Assembly (NCBI GenBank): GCA_012955965.1
Contig: JABBZI010000004.1
Coordinates: 122,497 to 186,496 of the forward strand
Direction of reading: 5' to 3'
DNA: 64,000 bases
Source: Clostridioides difficile
GTDB lineage: Bacteria; Bacillota; Clostridia; Peptostreptococcales; Peptostreptococcaceae
Position 1 is the stretch's first letter. Every line of letters begins with the position of its first letter. A program made the translations under genes and the position numbers. Below are positions 53,301-62,879 of the stretch, in pieces. The notes under the pieces are model-generated. The model saw nothing but the letters and a program-made list of their open reading frames with translations, searched no databases and was not told the DNA's origin.

Positions 53301-54171
53301 TTTTTACCCCTTTTACATAGTTTTCAAAAGACATGCCTGCCATCTTTTTATATGCTTCATTCCAGGATTTATTACATGCTTCTGAAATATCTACTATTTT
53401 TTTATATTCAATAGCTAACTTTTCTGTAAAAGTTTCTAATTCTTCTATTGATTCAACTTCTTTTAATGCCTTTTCCATATTTAAACAAAGACCATTAATT
53501 TCTATTTTTACAGTATCTAATATAGCTCTGGCCCAAATAGACTGCGAAAAATCAAAGTCCTCATCAATATTAAATCTCTCTGCTGAATCAATCAACCATT
53601 TTTTAGGTTTAGGAGAAGCCATTGCGAATGAATATATTCCTAAAATAATATCCTGTACTTCCTTATCTCCTCCTCTTTCTGCATAACTTTCGACTAAATT
53701 TAAAAAACCCTCATTTCTTTCTTCATATAAGATTTCAAATACATCTTCTATTGCCTCTTGTTTCAAAATAGCACATTCAGTTTGGTCTCCAATTCTGAAA
53801 TTTGGGTCTAAATTTATTCTATGAAAGTTTGATTTTATAACATCTAAACAAAATGAGTGTATTGTTGTAATGCTAGATTTATTTAATAGAACCAGTTGAT
53901 TTTGTAAATGTTTATTTTCTGGATTTTCATCTAGTGATTTTCCTATAGCATCACCTATTCTCTCTCTCATCTCTGATGCAGCAGCATTAGTAAATGTAAC
54001 AACTAATAACTTATCTATATCGATTGGATTTTCCCTACTTGTTATCATTTGAATTATACGCTCAACTAGTACTGCTGTTTTTCCTGACCCAGCAGCAGCT
54101 GCAACTAATAAATTGCAATCTCTACTTTCTATGACTTCTAATTGCTCTTTTGTCCATTTAGGAGAACTCAC
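50344..54171 (-). CDS. addA: ATP-dependent helicase/nuclease subunit A (AddA)
   Basis: A 1275-residue SF1 helicase fused to a RecB-family nuclease, the motor and 3'-strand nuclease of AddAB that resects double-strand breaks. Walker A is LLVAAAAGSGKTAVLVERII, motif II is FYEIFIDEYQDSN, and motif III is FMVGDVKQSIYRFRQ. Motif V is VRIMSIHKSKGLEFPVVICS and motif VI is RVLYVAFTRAKEKLIITG. The C-terminal nuclease motif MLRGIVDAYFEEDNQIVLVD then YKTD is intact. The GTG start overlaps the addB stop codon (TAGTG), which indicates coupled translation. Confidence 0.95.
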   Translation of the reverse strand: MSSPKWTKEQLEVIESRDCNLLVAAAAGSGKTAVLVERIIQMITSRENPIDIDKLLVVTFTNAAASEMRERIGDAIGKSLDENPENKHLQNQLVLLNKSSITTIHSFCLDVIKSNFHRINLDPNFRIGDQTECAILKQEAIEDVFEILYEERNEGFLNLVESYAERGGDKEVQDIILGIYSFAMASPKPKKWLIDSAERFNIDEDFDFSQSIWARAILDTVKIEINGLCLNMEKALKEVESIEELETFTEKLAIEYKKIVDISEACNKSWNEAYKKMAGMSFENYVKGVKRIPKDAPSYIKESKEKAKTMRDKAKKSLESIVNSTFNKDNDSIKEEIKYLYNIVKPISNIVLRFEEEYSNKKSEKGIIDFNDIEHFALNILTNVDEEGNIVPSDISIGYRKKFYEIFIDEYQDSNLVQEVLLKAVANVETPNRFMVGDVKQSIYRFRQAKPELFLQKYNNYNDKKGSSHRKIMLYKNFRSREEVVNAVNYIFENIMNENIGEIEYTEKERLNLGADFKLDTDESSIIGGATEIHLIQKDNKLDDDAINNKDDSANTEDNELEEEEKLDNIQLEARMVGKIIKDLMKVNEYGKMQKIYDKGIDGYRPVEFRDIVILLRATSAWAPVFADELMNMDIPTYADVGVGYFDTIEIKTILSLLQIIDNPIQDIPLISVLKSPIFGFTPEDLIDIRIQNKDKTFYEVLESTSDYDEFTDSQNENKSEFIPSKECISKSKDFFVKLRDFKEKSMYMSTDEFIWYLYTKTGYYAYVGALPGGSQRQANLKVLFERAKQFEDTSFKGIFNFVNFIEKLKKSSSDMGSAKTLGENANVVRIMSIHKSKGLEFPVVICSAMGKNFNTQDFKKSILYHHNLGYGPQFVDYERRISFPSIAKEALKSKINIENLSEEMRVLYVAFTRAKEKLIITGSTRNIQDSIKRWANGIEGLDTISQYEILKGKNFLDWIMPCVLKHKDLSNLLEDVGLDSVFNVDHNSKWYGRLWNKNDVLIERKTNEENESIEEILEKIDVDNPDSNYYTEIEGKLNYVYPYEFSTRKPASISVTEIKKIQNNYEEELINTIFEQKAILKKPLFIQNDEEREKINGAERGTIVHLVMEVLDLKKVNSVNDIKVQIQGLISKGVITEKQASIVNPYKIYKFFDSNIGKRMLNAELINREKSIYAQVNMKDIYIYEELIKNDDKKLYDKESVMLRGIVDAYFEEDNQIVLVDYKTDFVNEENINQIIEKYKKQLDLYADVIEALTGKSVKEKCIYLFGIDEAVCY

Positions 54172-57100
54172 TATTTAACATCTCCTTTCATCATTTTTAT
54201 TATCTCTTCATTGCTCTTATTATTTAAAATTTTATATTTATTATCTTTCATAGTTGAATCAAACTGACATATAGCTGAATAATCACAAAAATCACATGAT
54301 GTCCCATCTTTATGTTTATATGGAGCTATACATATTTCTCCGCTTAACATATCTTCACATAAATCCTTTATAGCATGTTTTACATATTTTCTAAGTAGTT
54401 TAAAATCTTCATAAGTTACTGCTGATGTGCTTTTACTCACATTTCCATCCTTTGTAAGACCTATTGGTATTACTAAAGAGTTTTTTCTTTCTCCATCTAT
54501 TAATGATTTATCCATCTCTTTGATTATATGTGAGTCTTTTATTACAAGACCCTTCATTCTAAGTTCTTTTAGTATTGCTTCTTGTATTTCTTCATCATCT
54601 TTGTCTTCATTAAACTTTGCTATTGGGTTGTTTATTCTACAATATAATATTGCGGCTGGATTTATATTTACATCTTCACCTTTTACACTTTCAAGGATTG
54701 CATCTAAATACACAAGTAATTGTAATTGTAGACCATAGTATATTTCTGTCAAACTTATGGATTTATTGCCTGATTTATAATCTACTATTCTTATATATTT
54801 ATTTTCCCCTTCTTTAAATTCGTCAACTCTATCTATTTGTCCAATTAAATTTACTTCTTCTCCATTGTCTAATACTATTTTTATAGGAGGATATTTTCCT
54901 TCTCTTCCAAAATTAACTTCATAATCTATTGGTTCAAATGAACCTTGTTTTATTTGTTGACTAATTATATTTACAGCAGTTGTCAGCATATTTTTTAATC
55001 TATATGCAAGGTATTTATACCTTTCAGAACTATTTAATATATATCCTGGTATCTTTGAAATTATTTCGTCAACTATTATATCTATCTTTAATTCTATATA
55101 TTTTTCATCAATATCTCTCCAAGATAAATTATCTTGTGAAAGCTCCTTTGAAAATTTATCTAAAATATTGTGAATGAAAGTTCCTAAATCTGGTGGTGTA
55201 AATGAATATTCTTTACGTTTCCTAGCCTTTAGCCCATACTGTATAAAATAAGCAAATGGGCACTCTGCATATTTTTCTAGTCTAGATACACTAAGAGAAT
55301 TACTTTTATATAATGACCTTATTTTTTTCTCTTCAATCTTATGAACTTGATTAGTATAACTAAGACCTCTTATAACTTTTCTTGTTATTGAGCCATACAT
55401 TTCATCTTTTAGATAGTATCTATATATATCTAGCCAAATACTATTAATATCTTCTTTATTGTAGCTATCATTATCATAATTTTTTATTACATTTATAAGC
55501 TCATTAAATGTAGGTGATTTAACTGTTATTTTTTTAAGTATATCTTCATCATTTTTATTATCTTCTTCTATTAAATAACTCTTATTATCTATATTTGGAA
55601 ATATCTTTTTTAGTCTGGATATAATTATTGATGGTCTAAGAGTTTTACCTTCATGGTCAGATATTGGATATGTTATGATTAAATTCTCAGATGTAGAGGT
55701 AAGAGCCTTATATACTAGAAACTGTTCCTCAAAGCTTCTAGTTTTACTATCAATATCAACTTCAATTCCTTTACTTCCAAGGCTTTCTCTATCATTATCA
55801 CTTAATATCCCACTGTCCTTTGTAATCAGAGGAAATATACCATCAGTAGTTCCAATTAGATATAAATATTTAGTGTTTGGATTTTTCATTCTATCCACAC
55901 TACTTACAAGTACTTGGTCTATACTAGGAGGAACTAGTCCTAATTCGTATTCATCAAAACCTAAAGTTATTAGTTTTATAAATTTTTCTAAAGAAATTAT
56001 TTCATCACCCATAAGTTCAACCATTTGGTCTAGGACATCCACTACTATATCCCAAACTTGTGAGTATTGATTGGCAACATCAAGTTCTCCTTTATCTTTA
56101 AAATTTACTATTAAACTTTCTATAGTTTCTGGCATATTTATATCTAGTAAAAATTCATATATATACTTACATATTTCTTTTACTCTATTTTTTCCTTTTA
56201 ATTTTTCTTGTAAAGTGACTATTGGTTCTAGTACTCTATTCTTTATTCCATTTATTTTATCTTTTAATTCTATCTCAAACTCACTTTCTTCACCAGAAAG
56301 ACTCTGTGTTATTCTATAATTCCATTTTTCATCGAACCATTTCTTACCTTTAATTCCATTAGCCAACACATAGTTTTCTAGTAAATTTATATCATTATTA
56401 TCAATTCCTATAAGTCCACTTTTTAAATATCTAAACATAGTCTCATATCCATATCGTCTATGCTTCATTTCTAGAGCTGAAATAATTAAAATAACTATTG
56501 GATTACTTTTTGCTTCTCTCTTCTTATCTATAAAATTTGGTATATTATATTCATTAAATATAGAGTGTACTAAAAAATCATATCTATTTAAATCTCTTGT
56601 TGCAATAGTTATATCTCTATATCTAATATTCTTATCTCTAACTAAATGTACAATTTCTTTAGCTATTTCTTCCACCTCTGAATATAAATTATTGAACTCT
56701 TTTATTTTTATATTTTCAGTTGGATTCAAATATGTTTTATATGGATAAGCATTATAAAACCTTTCTAAGTGTTGTAATTCTTTGATTTCTTCAAATCTTT
56801 TTATAATACCTGTATTCAAATTTGCTTGTGGAAGTATTTTTATTCCTTCTTCATTACACAATTGAGTTAACTTTGAATAAGTAAATTTAGTTCTAGAGAA
56901 TACATCTGCTTTACTATATCCAATATAATTAATGTCATCTACAGTCAAAGAAATACTGACATTTTTAGTTTTGTTTAATATGCTCTTTATTACATTGTAC
57001 TGATTTGGTGTAAAGCCTGTAAATTCATCTATATAAACACAAGCCCCATCTAAATAACTGCTTAATTCTATTCTATTTGCTAATGAAGTTAACATATCTT

Positions 57101-57638
57101 GAGCATCTATATAATTTTCATGTAACTTTCCTTCAAAAGAATTATATATTTTACTTATATCTTTTAATTTTAAGCTTAAAGTTTCATTATCTAATTCTCC
57201 TGATATATTTTCTAACATTTCAGGACTTATATTGTACTGTTTCATTTCTGATATCATATCTGTAATTGAACTTACAAAACCAGATTGTGACTTTGATTTC
57301 GAAAATACATTTAATTCTTCACTTACATCTTCAATTGCTCTATATACCATCATTGCTTTTCCACTAGAATTTATATTTACATCTGTTAATCCTCCTGCTT
57401 GAGAAAAAACTATACTACTTAGCGTTTTGAAACTAAGCACCCTAACTCTTAGATACTTATCTTTTTCTTTTCCTAAAAATAGTTTGCTTACTCTATTTTC
57501 AGCTTCAAATGTGTATTGTTCTGGAACTAAAAGTATAATTGATGTTGTTTCATTTTTTTGAGCTTCTCTTTTAATTTCATCTAGTACATAAGTAGATTTT
57601 CCACTTCCACCTCTGCCTAATATAAACCTAAGTCCCAT
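54171..57638 (-). CDS. addB: ATP-dependent helicase/nuclease subunit B (AddB)
   Basis: A 1155-residue AddB, the second nuclease subunit of AddAB. The N-terminal P-loop RFILGRGGSGKSTYVLDEI is present. The nuclease domain contains DRVDEFKEGENKYIRIVDYK followed by SG. The Fe-S cluster cysteines, typical of AddB, are visible as YAECPFAYFIQYG upstream and GTSCDFCDYSAICQFD near the C-terminus. The ATG overlaps the upstream nuclease gene by 11 bases. The gene is therefore tied translationally to both neighbours. Confidence 0.94.
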   Translation of the reverse strand: MGLRFILGRGGSGKSTYVLDEIKREAQKNETTSIILLVPEQYTFEAENRVSKLFLGKEKDKYLRVRVLSFKTLSSIVFSQAGGLTDVNINSSGKAMMVYRAIEDVSEELNVFSKSKSQSGFVSSITDMISEMKQYNISPEMLENISGELDNETLSLKLKDISKIYNSFEGKLHENYIDAQDMLTSLANRIELSSYLDGACVYIDEFTGFTPNQYNVIKSILNKTKNVSISLTVDDINYIGYSKADVFSRTKFTYSKLTQLCNEEGIKILPQANLNTGIIKRFEEIKELQHLERFYNAYPYKTYLNPTENIKIKEFNNLYSEVEEIAKEIVHLVRDKNIRYRDITIATRDLNRYDFLVHSIFNEYNIPNFIDKKREAKSNPIVILIISALEMKHRRYGYETMFRYLKSGLIGIDNNDINLLENYVLANGIKGKKWFDEKWNYRITQSLSGEESEFEIELKDKINGIKNRVLEPIVTLQEKLKGKNRVKEICKYIYEFLLDINMPETIESLIVNFKDKGELDVANQYSQVWDIVVDVLDQMVELMGDEIISLEKFIKLITLGFDEYELGLVPPSIDQVLVSSVDRMKNPNTKYLYLIGTTDGIFPLITKDSGILSDNDRESLGSKGIEVDIDSKTRSFEEQFLVYKALTSTSENLIITYPISDHEGKTLRPSIIISRLKKIFPNIDNKSYLIEEDNKNDEDILKKITVKSPTFNELINVIKNYDNDSYNKEDINSIWLDIYRYYLKDEMYGSITRKVIRGLSYTNQVHKIEEKKIRSLYKSNSLSVSRLEKYAECPFAYFIQYGLKARKRKEYSFTPPDLGTFIHNILDKFSKELSQDNLSWRDIDEKYIELKIDIIVDEIISKIPGYILNSSERYKYLAYRLKNMLTTAVNIISQQIKQGSFEPIDYEVNFGREGKYPPIKIVLDNGEEVNLIGQIDRVDEFKEGENKYIRIVDYKSGNKSISLTEIYYGLQLQLLVYLDAILESVKGEDVNINPAAILYCRINNPIAKFNEDKDDEEIQEAILKELRMKGLVIKDSHIIKEMDKSLIDGERKNSLVIPIGLTKDGNVSKSTSAVTYEDFKLLRKYVKHAIKDLCEDMLSGEICIAPYKHKDGTSCDFCDYSAICQFDSTMKDNKYKILNNKSNEEIIKMMKGDVK

Positions 57639-58458
57639 AAATTTCCGCCTCCAAAATACTATAATCTATTTCTTTACCATTACATAATTTATTGAATTCA
57701 CAATACTTGCAATGATTCTTATTTCTATAGCACATACGTTCTTCTTTATTATATACCTTTTCTATATCATTGTATAGATTGTCTTCGTATGTATGTTCTT
57801 CATAATTAGTATTCTTTATCATGCTTATATAATTTTGAATTTTATTTTTATTTGCTTCATGTTTTTCTTCATCATATGAAATGATAATTGGTAAATCATC
57901 AAATTCAGGTTGATAGTATCTCATATTTATATCTTTAACATTTATATCTATTTTTAAAACTTTTGGGATTACTTCTTTTGCTAAAAACATATAAACAATT
58001 GTTTGTATTCTGTTTTCTACATTTTTATAGTCAATTTTTTTAGACTCAGTTTTCCAGTCCCATATCTCTATATTGTCTTTTCCAATTACAACTAAATCAT
58101 ATTTTGCCTGTATTGTATCTCCTCTTAAAATCATTCTTACTTCATACTCTGGTAAGTATATTTTATCTTCTTTAATAGGAACAATTTTTTTTATATTTTC
58201 AATCCATTTTAAAAATTTCTTACTATTTTTATCTCCTTCATTAAGGTAGATTCCAAGTGGTATATTACTAAAATATCTTTCACAAATTAGATGAAAATCT
58301 CTTCCTGTTTTTAAACTTTCATAATACTCTCTACTACCAATATCATCATTTTTCCAATTTATTCTATCAATATATTTATATTTAAACTTCAATGGACATG
58401 ATTTATATGTGTTGATTGAATTTTGACTATAAGAAAAATACTTTAATTTATCATTCAC
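57628..58458 (-). CDS. PD-(D/E)XK nuclease with Fe-S cysteines (RecB/Cas4-like)
   Basis: A 276-residue single-domain nuclease. The N-terminal YSQNSINTYKSCPLKFKYKY supplies the first cysteine. The core AKYDLVVIGKDNIEIWDWKT has the D...(W)DxK catalytic signature. A terminal cluster HCKYCEFNKLCNG resembles the Fe-S cage of AddB and Cas4. Overall it looks like the nuclease domain of AddB without its helicase-like part. It has a GTG start at 58458, overlaps addB by 11 bases, and follows the UvrD-like helicase after 111 bases. I infer that it is the nuclease arm of a three-subunit complex. Confidence 0.8.
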   Translation of the reverse strand: MNDKLKYFSYSQNSINTYKSCPLKFKYKYIDRINWKNDDIGSREYYESLKTGRDFHLICERYFSNIPLGIYLNEGDKNSKKFLKWIENIKKIVPIKEDKIYLPEYEVRMILRGDTIQAKYDLVVIGKDNIEIWDWKTESKKIDYKNVENRIQTIVYMFLAKEVIPKVLKIDINVKDINMRYYQPEFDDLPIIISYDEEKHEANKNKIQNYISMIKNTNYEEHTYEDNLYNDIEKVYNKEERMCYRNKNHCKYCEFNKLCNGKEIDYSILEAEIYGT

Positions 58459-58569
58459 TCATATCACTTCTCTCTTAGCTTTATTTTTAATAGATATTTA
58501 TTACTATCTATTGTTTTAACTTTTTTTCATCAATATTTTAAACAGTACATTAATTAAATTTATTATATA

Positions 58570-60789
58570 TTAATTTGACCTCTTTTCAATAATACGTCGG
58601 TTCAATCTGCTTAAATATATACTTGGTTTTTGCTCTTTTCTTTTATTTCCTACATCATTTTCGTCTCTATAAGCACTTCCTGAAAGTACCAACATCTCCT
58701 TCGCTCTGGTGATTCCTACATATAAAAGTCTAATTTTTTCATTTATAGAATCAACCTTCGTTTTATGAGCATAATCAGTTGAAATACTACCTTTTAATAT
58801 AGCTTCAATTTCTGATTTAATAATTGCCATAGGATTTTTATATTTTTCTTTTAAATACCATTTATCACTCTGAAATTTTTGATTGATATTGTCAGGGAAA
58901 TTATATTCAATAAGACCTAATAAAAACACACAATCCCACTCCATCCCCTTTGATTTATGATAATTACATAATGTTATACTACCAGGCTCTGGTTCATATC
59001 CATTTATTTCATATACTACATCTATTATGTGATTGAATACCTTATTTTTTACATCAAACAATAAATTATATACATCTTCTAAATCCATATGTATATTTTC
59101 TGATACTAGATACTTTATATAAAAAGATATATAATCAAGTACTGCCTTATCTTCTTTTTCCAAATTAAGTTTTCTGCCAATAAACAAAACTAATAGGTCT
59201 AACCTTATTATTGGATATTCTAATATATTTTTTATAATATCTATTCCTTTTTTGAAACTTAGATATATTTCACTTTCTTCATTAACTTCGATTAAATCAG
59301 TCTCTATCTTACTAAAATCAAAACTGTAGATAATTTCTTCTGTTGAATAATTTTTTAGTATTTCAAAAAAATGCTTTTCCTCTTCTTCATTATCAGTGTT
59401 TATAAAAACCTTATCAAGTACATTTATCAACTTATCTATATCATCACAATGTAGCATAAAATCAATAATAGATGCTATATTATTTATAATCTTCCTCTTG
59501 CTCAAAGAATTTGGCCCTAATTCTTCAAAAACTAGATTGTACTCTCTAAGTTCTTTAGCAACTTGTGTAACTTGTTCATTAAATGGAACTAATATACCTA
59601 TACTCTTATCAGGGTATTTATTTTTTATCCCTTTAACATATTTAGCAGTTTGTTCTATTTCATTTTTCCAACTTTTATACCATTTTACATTTATATTGTA
59701 ATGTTCTGGGTTAGGATTTTCTTTATAACCCATTCCATTTGGAACAGTTTTTATTTGCATATCTTCAAGAGCATGTCTACATTCTTCCTGTTTAAATTCC
59801 TTTGTAACATAATCTACAAGAGTATTTGCTAAATCAAGTATATCTTCTGAACTTCTATTTGACATATTCATCCTATAACAAAAATCTGCGTTATTTATAA
59901 ATTCTTTAAAAAATCTGGGGTCTGATGATGAAAATGTACCTGTTATACTCTGATTTATATCCCCCACTCTAACTAAATTTTTATTTTCACTAGATATAAT
60001 TTTTATTATATTACCTTGAATTTCATTTGAATCTTGACATTCATCTTCAAAAATATATTTATATCTAGTTTGAAATTTCTTCCTAAGTGCTTCATCTAAA
60101 CTCAAAGTTTTTTCTGCTAAAATTAATATATCATCATAATCTAGTAAGCCATTTTGCTTCAACTTCCTATCATATAACTTATATATTGGTAGAATAATTT
60201 TAAGCATTCCTTTGTGTCCTCTTGACAATATTTCTTCAAGTTTATCTGGAGAAATCCCCTTATACTTAAGCTTACTTATTGCATTTCCTGCAAATTCAAA
60301 AAAACCTCTTTCCCAAGACTCAAGAGTTATTTCCTTCCAACGTTCATCTTTTTGCTCTTTTAAAAACCATCTAAAAGCTCTTTCTCCTCCTTCAAATCTA
60401 AATCTATTTATACATTCATTTAATATAATATTTTTTTGTAAATCATCAGCTATATTAAAATCCTCACTTAACATTACAACTTCTGGTTTTTCCTTTATTA
60501 TCTTTACAGCCAAACTATGTATTGTCATTACTTCATATGAACTAGTATCGTCTATTTTACTCTCTTCAAGAATCTTTTTTATTCTACCTTTAAAATTATT
60601 TACAGCACTATTCATATATGTAAGAACTAGTATCTTACCACCTTTATGCTTCTGTTCAAGCAATAACTTTGCTACCAAATTTGTTATTATAAATGTTTTT
60701 CCTGCACCTGGTACTGCTGGTACTGCCATAGTACCATTATCATAATTTATTATTGGTATCTGATCTTCTCTATAATTTATATTAATCAT
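58570..60789 (-). CDS. UvrD/Rep-type SF1 DNA helicase
   Basis: A 739-residue superfamily 1A helicase without a nuclease domain. Walker A is MAVPAVPGAGKTFIITNLVA, motif II is YIFEDECQDSNEIQG, and motif III is NLVRVGDINQSITGTF. Motif V is SITLCNYHKSKGMEWDCVFL and motif VI is IRLLYVGITRAKEMLVLSG. All appear catalytically complete. AGGAG lies before the ATG, and the gene overlaps the upstream 636-residue gene by 8 bases. The arrangement, with an inactive helicase-like partner before it and a nuclease after it, mimics a split AddAB or RecBCD motor. That role is inference. Confidence 0.88.
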   Translation of the reverse strand: MININYREDQIPIINYDNGTMAVPAVPGAGKTFIITNLVAKLLLEQKHKGGKILVLTYMNSAVNNFKGRIKKILEESKIDDTSSYEVMTIHSLAVKIIKEKPEVVMLSEDFNIADDLQKNIILNECINRFRFEGGERAFRWFLKEQKDERWKEITLESWERGFFEFAGNAISKLKYKGISPDKLEEILSRGHKGMLKIILPIYKLYDRKLKQNGLLDYDDILILAEKTLSLDEALRKKFQTRYKYIFEDECQDSNEIQGNIIKIISSENKNLVRVGDINQSITGTFSSSDPRFFKEFINNADFCYRMNMSNRSSEDILDLANTLVDYVTKEFKQEECRHALEDMQIKTVPNGMGYKENPNPEHYNINVKWYKSWKNEIEQTAKYVKGIKNKYPDKSIGILVPFNEQVTQVAKELREYNLVFEELGPNSLSKRKIINNIASIIDFMLHCDDIDKLINVLDKVFINTDNEEEEKHFFEILKNYSTEEIIYSFDFSKIETDLIEVNEESEIYLSFKKGIDIIKNILEYPIIRLDLLVLFIGRKLNLEKEDKAVLDYISFYIKYLVSENIHMDLEDVYNLLFDVKNKVFNHIIDVVYEINGYEPEPGSITLCNYHKSKGMEWDCVFLLGLIEYNFPDNINQKFQSDKWYLKEKYKNPMAIIKSEIEAILKGSISTDYAHKTKVDSINEKIRLLYVGITRAKEMLVLSGSAYRDENDVGNKRKEQKPSIYLSRLNRRIIEKRSN

Positions 60790-62692
60790 AATTTTTATCT
60801 CCTTTATGTGAGATTTTTAATAGTATACTATATAACATACTTTCTTGAATATATCCATTAATCGTATACTCACTCTTATATGCATAAATTTTATTTGCAT
60901 TCAGTAATAAATTATATATAGTGTTGTATAGATAATATTTCTTATAATATTCTTCCATTTCATTTGTATAAATCTTTTTTTCCTCAAAAGATTTTCTAAG
61001 TACAATTAAATTGCTTATATCTTTTTCTATTTTCATATTCCAAGCATTGCTTCCTATATCTACCCATATTTGTATACTTCTATCTATATTTGATGATATA
61101 TATGAATAAGGAGTAGTTATTACTATTTTATCTTTGGATTTCAACTCTTCTATGTCAACAACAGAGTAATAATCATTTATTGTAGTCTTTAAAGCTTCTA
61201 TAAATATCTTTTCTTTTCTCATACCAAGTAAACTTATACTTTCACTAAAAGATTCACTTTCAGCTATTATCTTTTTGCATAACCCAACATTCTTTTTACC
61301 TTCTTTTAAACCTAGCATTTTGTCTATATAGAACTGAATTAAAAATTCATGTATCTTTACATCACTTTTCTTCTTTTCTTCAATATACTGTAAAATATCA
61401 CGATACTGGCTATATCCATCTATATCATCAATACTTAAATTTCTTGTTTCATTGAAAACTTTAAATGCTTTTATCCTATTTATTTCTAAAAGAGTTTCTA
61501 GAAAACTTAAATATTCATCCTCTTTTATAAAATCTAAATACCCATAAAATATGCATGTAGCTACTACAAGTGCATTTCCATATGGATAATCTATGGTCTT
61601 TTTATCCTTTTTAGTATTAAAAACATCTATATTTTTTTCTATCAAAGAATCCGTAATTTGATATTCCAATATAGTATTATTTATAGGAGATATAATTGCT
61701 ATATCTTTTGGAGATACCCCTTCTTCTATAAGAAATATAATTTTCTCACTTATTAAATCTAACATTTCATTGTATAATTGACTTGATTGATTTAATTCTA
61801 CTTTCGCATTTAGTAAGTATAAGTCTTCTATTCCAATACTCTTCTTCTTATTCTTCTCTTGGGATTTAATTTTTGATATTATATTTTCATTTATATAGCC
61901 CATATCTACATTGTTAAATACAGAGTAATCCTTGCTATAATCAATATATATATAGCTTTCTAATACATTATCCAGTGCTTTTGTGATAAAATCAACTTCT
62001 ACATTACTTGAATTTTCAAGACTATCTACTATTACATATCTAACTTCTTTAAATAAGTTTTTTATATAAGAATCATCATTAAGTAGGTATTGATTATATA
62101 GATGTACACTTAATGCATTATCTAAAATTGAGTTTGATAATAATGAATCTATATAATATGATATAATCTCATCCATTTGAGTATATGAGAATCTATATAT
62201 ACTATCTCTATTTTTCTTTGATGAATATATTTTTTCTCCGATAAAATCAAAATCAATTAAATTAAATGCAGATTTATTTATATTAGTCATTATACTATTT
62301 GCTATTGATTTATTTGTTCCTGTAATATCTTCAAAGTAGCCTTCTTGTATCCTTTTTTCCTTAACTTTTTGTACTATTAAATATTCACTTAAACTATTTG
62401 ATATAAATGTTGGAGATACAGATTTTTTACTTATTTTATTACATTTTTCTATTATGAGTGGCCAATATTTCAATAATTCTTTTTTTACAAAACCTATATA
62501 TGTTGTTATTTTCAACTCTTCACTATAATCTAATTTTAAAGACCTTTCATATCTTATTTTTGTATTGTTATTTGGTACTAATAGAATGATACTTCTTGAA
62601 TTATTACAGTTTGTTTCTAATATTTCTCTATATTTATCTAAAGGTTCATCTCTATATTCTCTTAAAGCACTTTTTTCAAATAAATATTCCAC
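60782..62692 (-). CDS. Degenerate SF1-helicase-like protein (AddB/RecC-like partner)
   Basis: A 636-residue protein with no intact helicase motifs. The layout still follows a UvrD fold: SIILLVPNNNTKIRYERSL where Walker A should be (no GKT), TYIGFVKKELLKYW as motif Ia-like, VRYVIVDSLENSSNVEVDFI at the motif II position without DE, KDIAIISPINNTILEYQI as motif IV-like, and IVITTPYSYISSNIDRSIQI at motif V. No Fe-S cysteine set is seen. It begins with GTG at 62692 after AGGTGAT and overlaps the UvrD-like gene. I infer an inactivated scaffold subunit, as AddB and RecC are, but homology is judged by eye only. Confidence 0.65.
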   Translation of the reverse strand: MEYLFEKSALREYRDEPLDKYREILETNCNNSRSIILLVPNNNTKIRYERSLKLDYSEELKITTYIGFVKKELLKYWPLIIEKCNKISKKSVSPTFISNSLSEYLIVQKVKEKRIQEGYFEDITGTNKSIANSIMTNINKSAFNLIDFDFIGEKIYSSKKNRDSIYRFSYTQMDEIISYYIDSLLSNSILDNALSVHLYNQYLLNDDSYIKNLFKEVRYVIVDSLENSSNVEVDFITKALDNVLESYIYIDYSKDYSVFNNVDMGYINENIISKIKSQEKNKKKSIGIEDLYLLNAKVELNQSSQLYNEMLDLISEKIIFLIEEGVSPKDIAIISPINNTILEYQITDSLIEKNIDVFNTKKDKKTIDYPYGNALVVATCIFYGYLDFIKEDEYLSFLETLLEINRIKAFKVFNETRNLSIDDIDGYSQYRDILQYIEEKKKSDVKIHEFLIQFYIDKMLGLKEGKKNVGLCKKIIAESESFSESISLLGMRKEKIFIEALKTTINDYYSVVDIEELKSKDKIVITTPYSYISSNIDRSIQIWVDIGSNAWNMKIEKDISNLIVLRKSFEEKKIYTNEMEEYYKKYYLYNTIYNLLLNANKIYAYKSEYTINGYIQESMLYSILLKISHKGDKNYD

Positions 62693-62786
62693 ATAATCAC
62701 CTTCCTCAATTAAATTAAGTGTATATTATCTAATTATATCATATTGTGTATTTTACAAAATACAATCAAATTATTGCACTTAACTA

Positions 62787-62849
62787 CAAAAAAGACTATA
62801 TATACATAGTCTTGCATTCATATATGCAACAATGTATATACAGTCTTTG
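62787..62849 (-). terminator. Terminator of the CWB2/amidase gene
   Basis: AAAGACTGTATATACA pairs with TGTATATATAGTCTTT, with one or two mismatches, and encloses a nested TTGCATATAT/ATGCAA hairpin. TTTTTTGTAG follows on the minus strand. Confidence 0.75.
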
Positions 62850-62879
62850 ATATTGAGACACTTATATTTCATTTTATGA

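Noticed and set aside
60212..60745. 177-codon plus-strand frame opposite the UvrD-like gene
   Set aside because: The minus frame carries all helicase motifs. The plus frame has no ribosome binding site and no recognisable domain.
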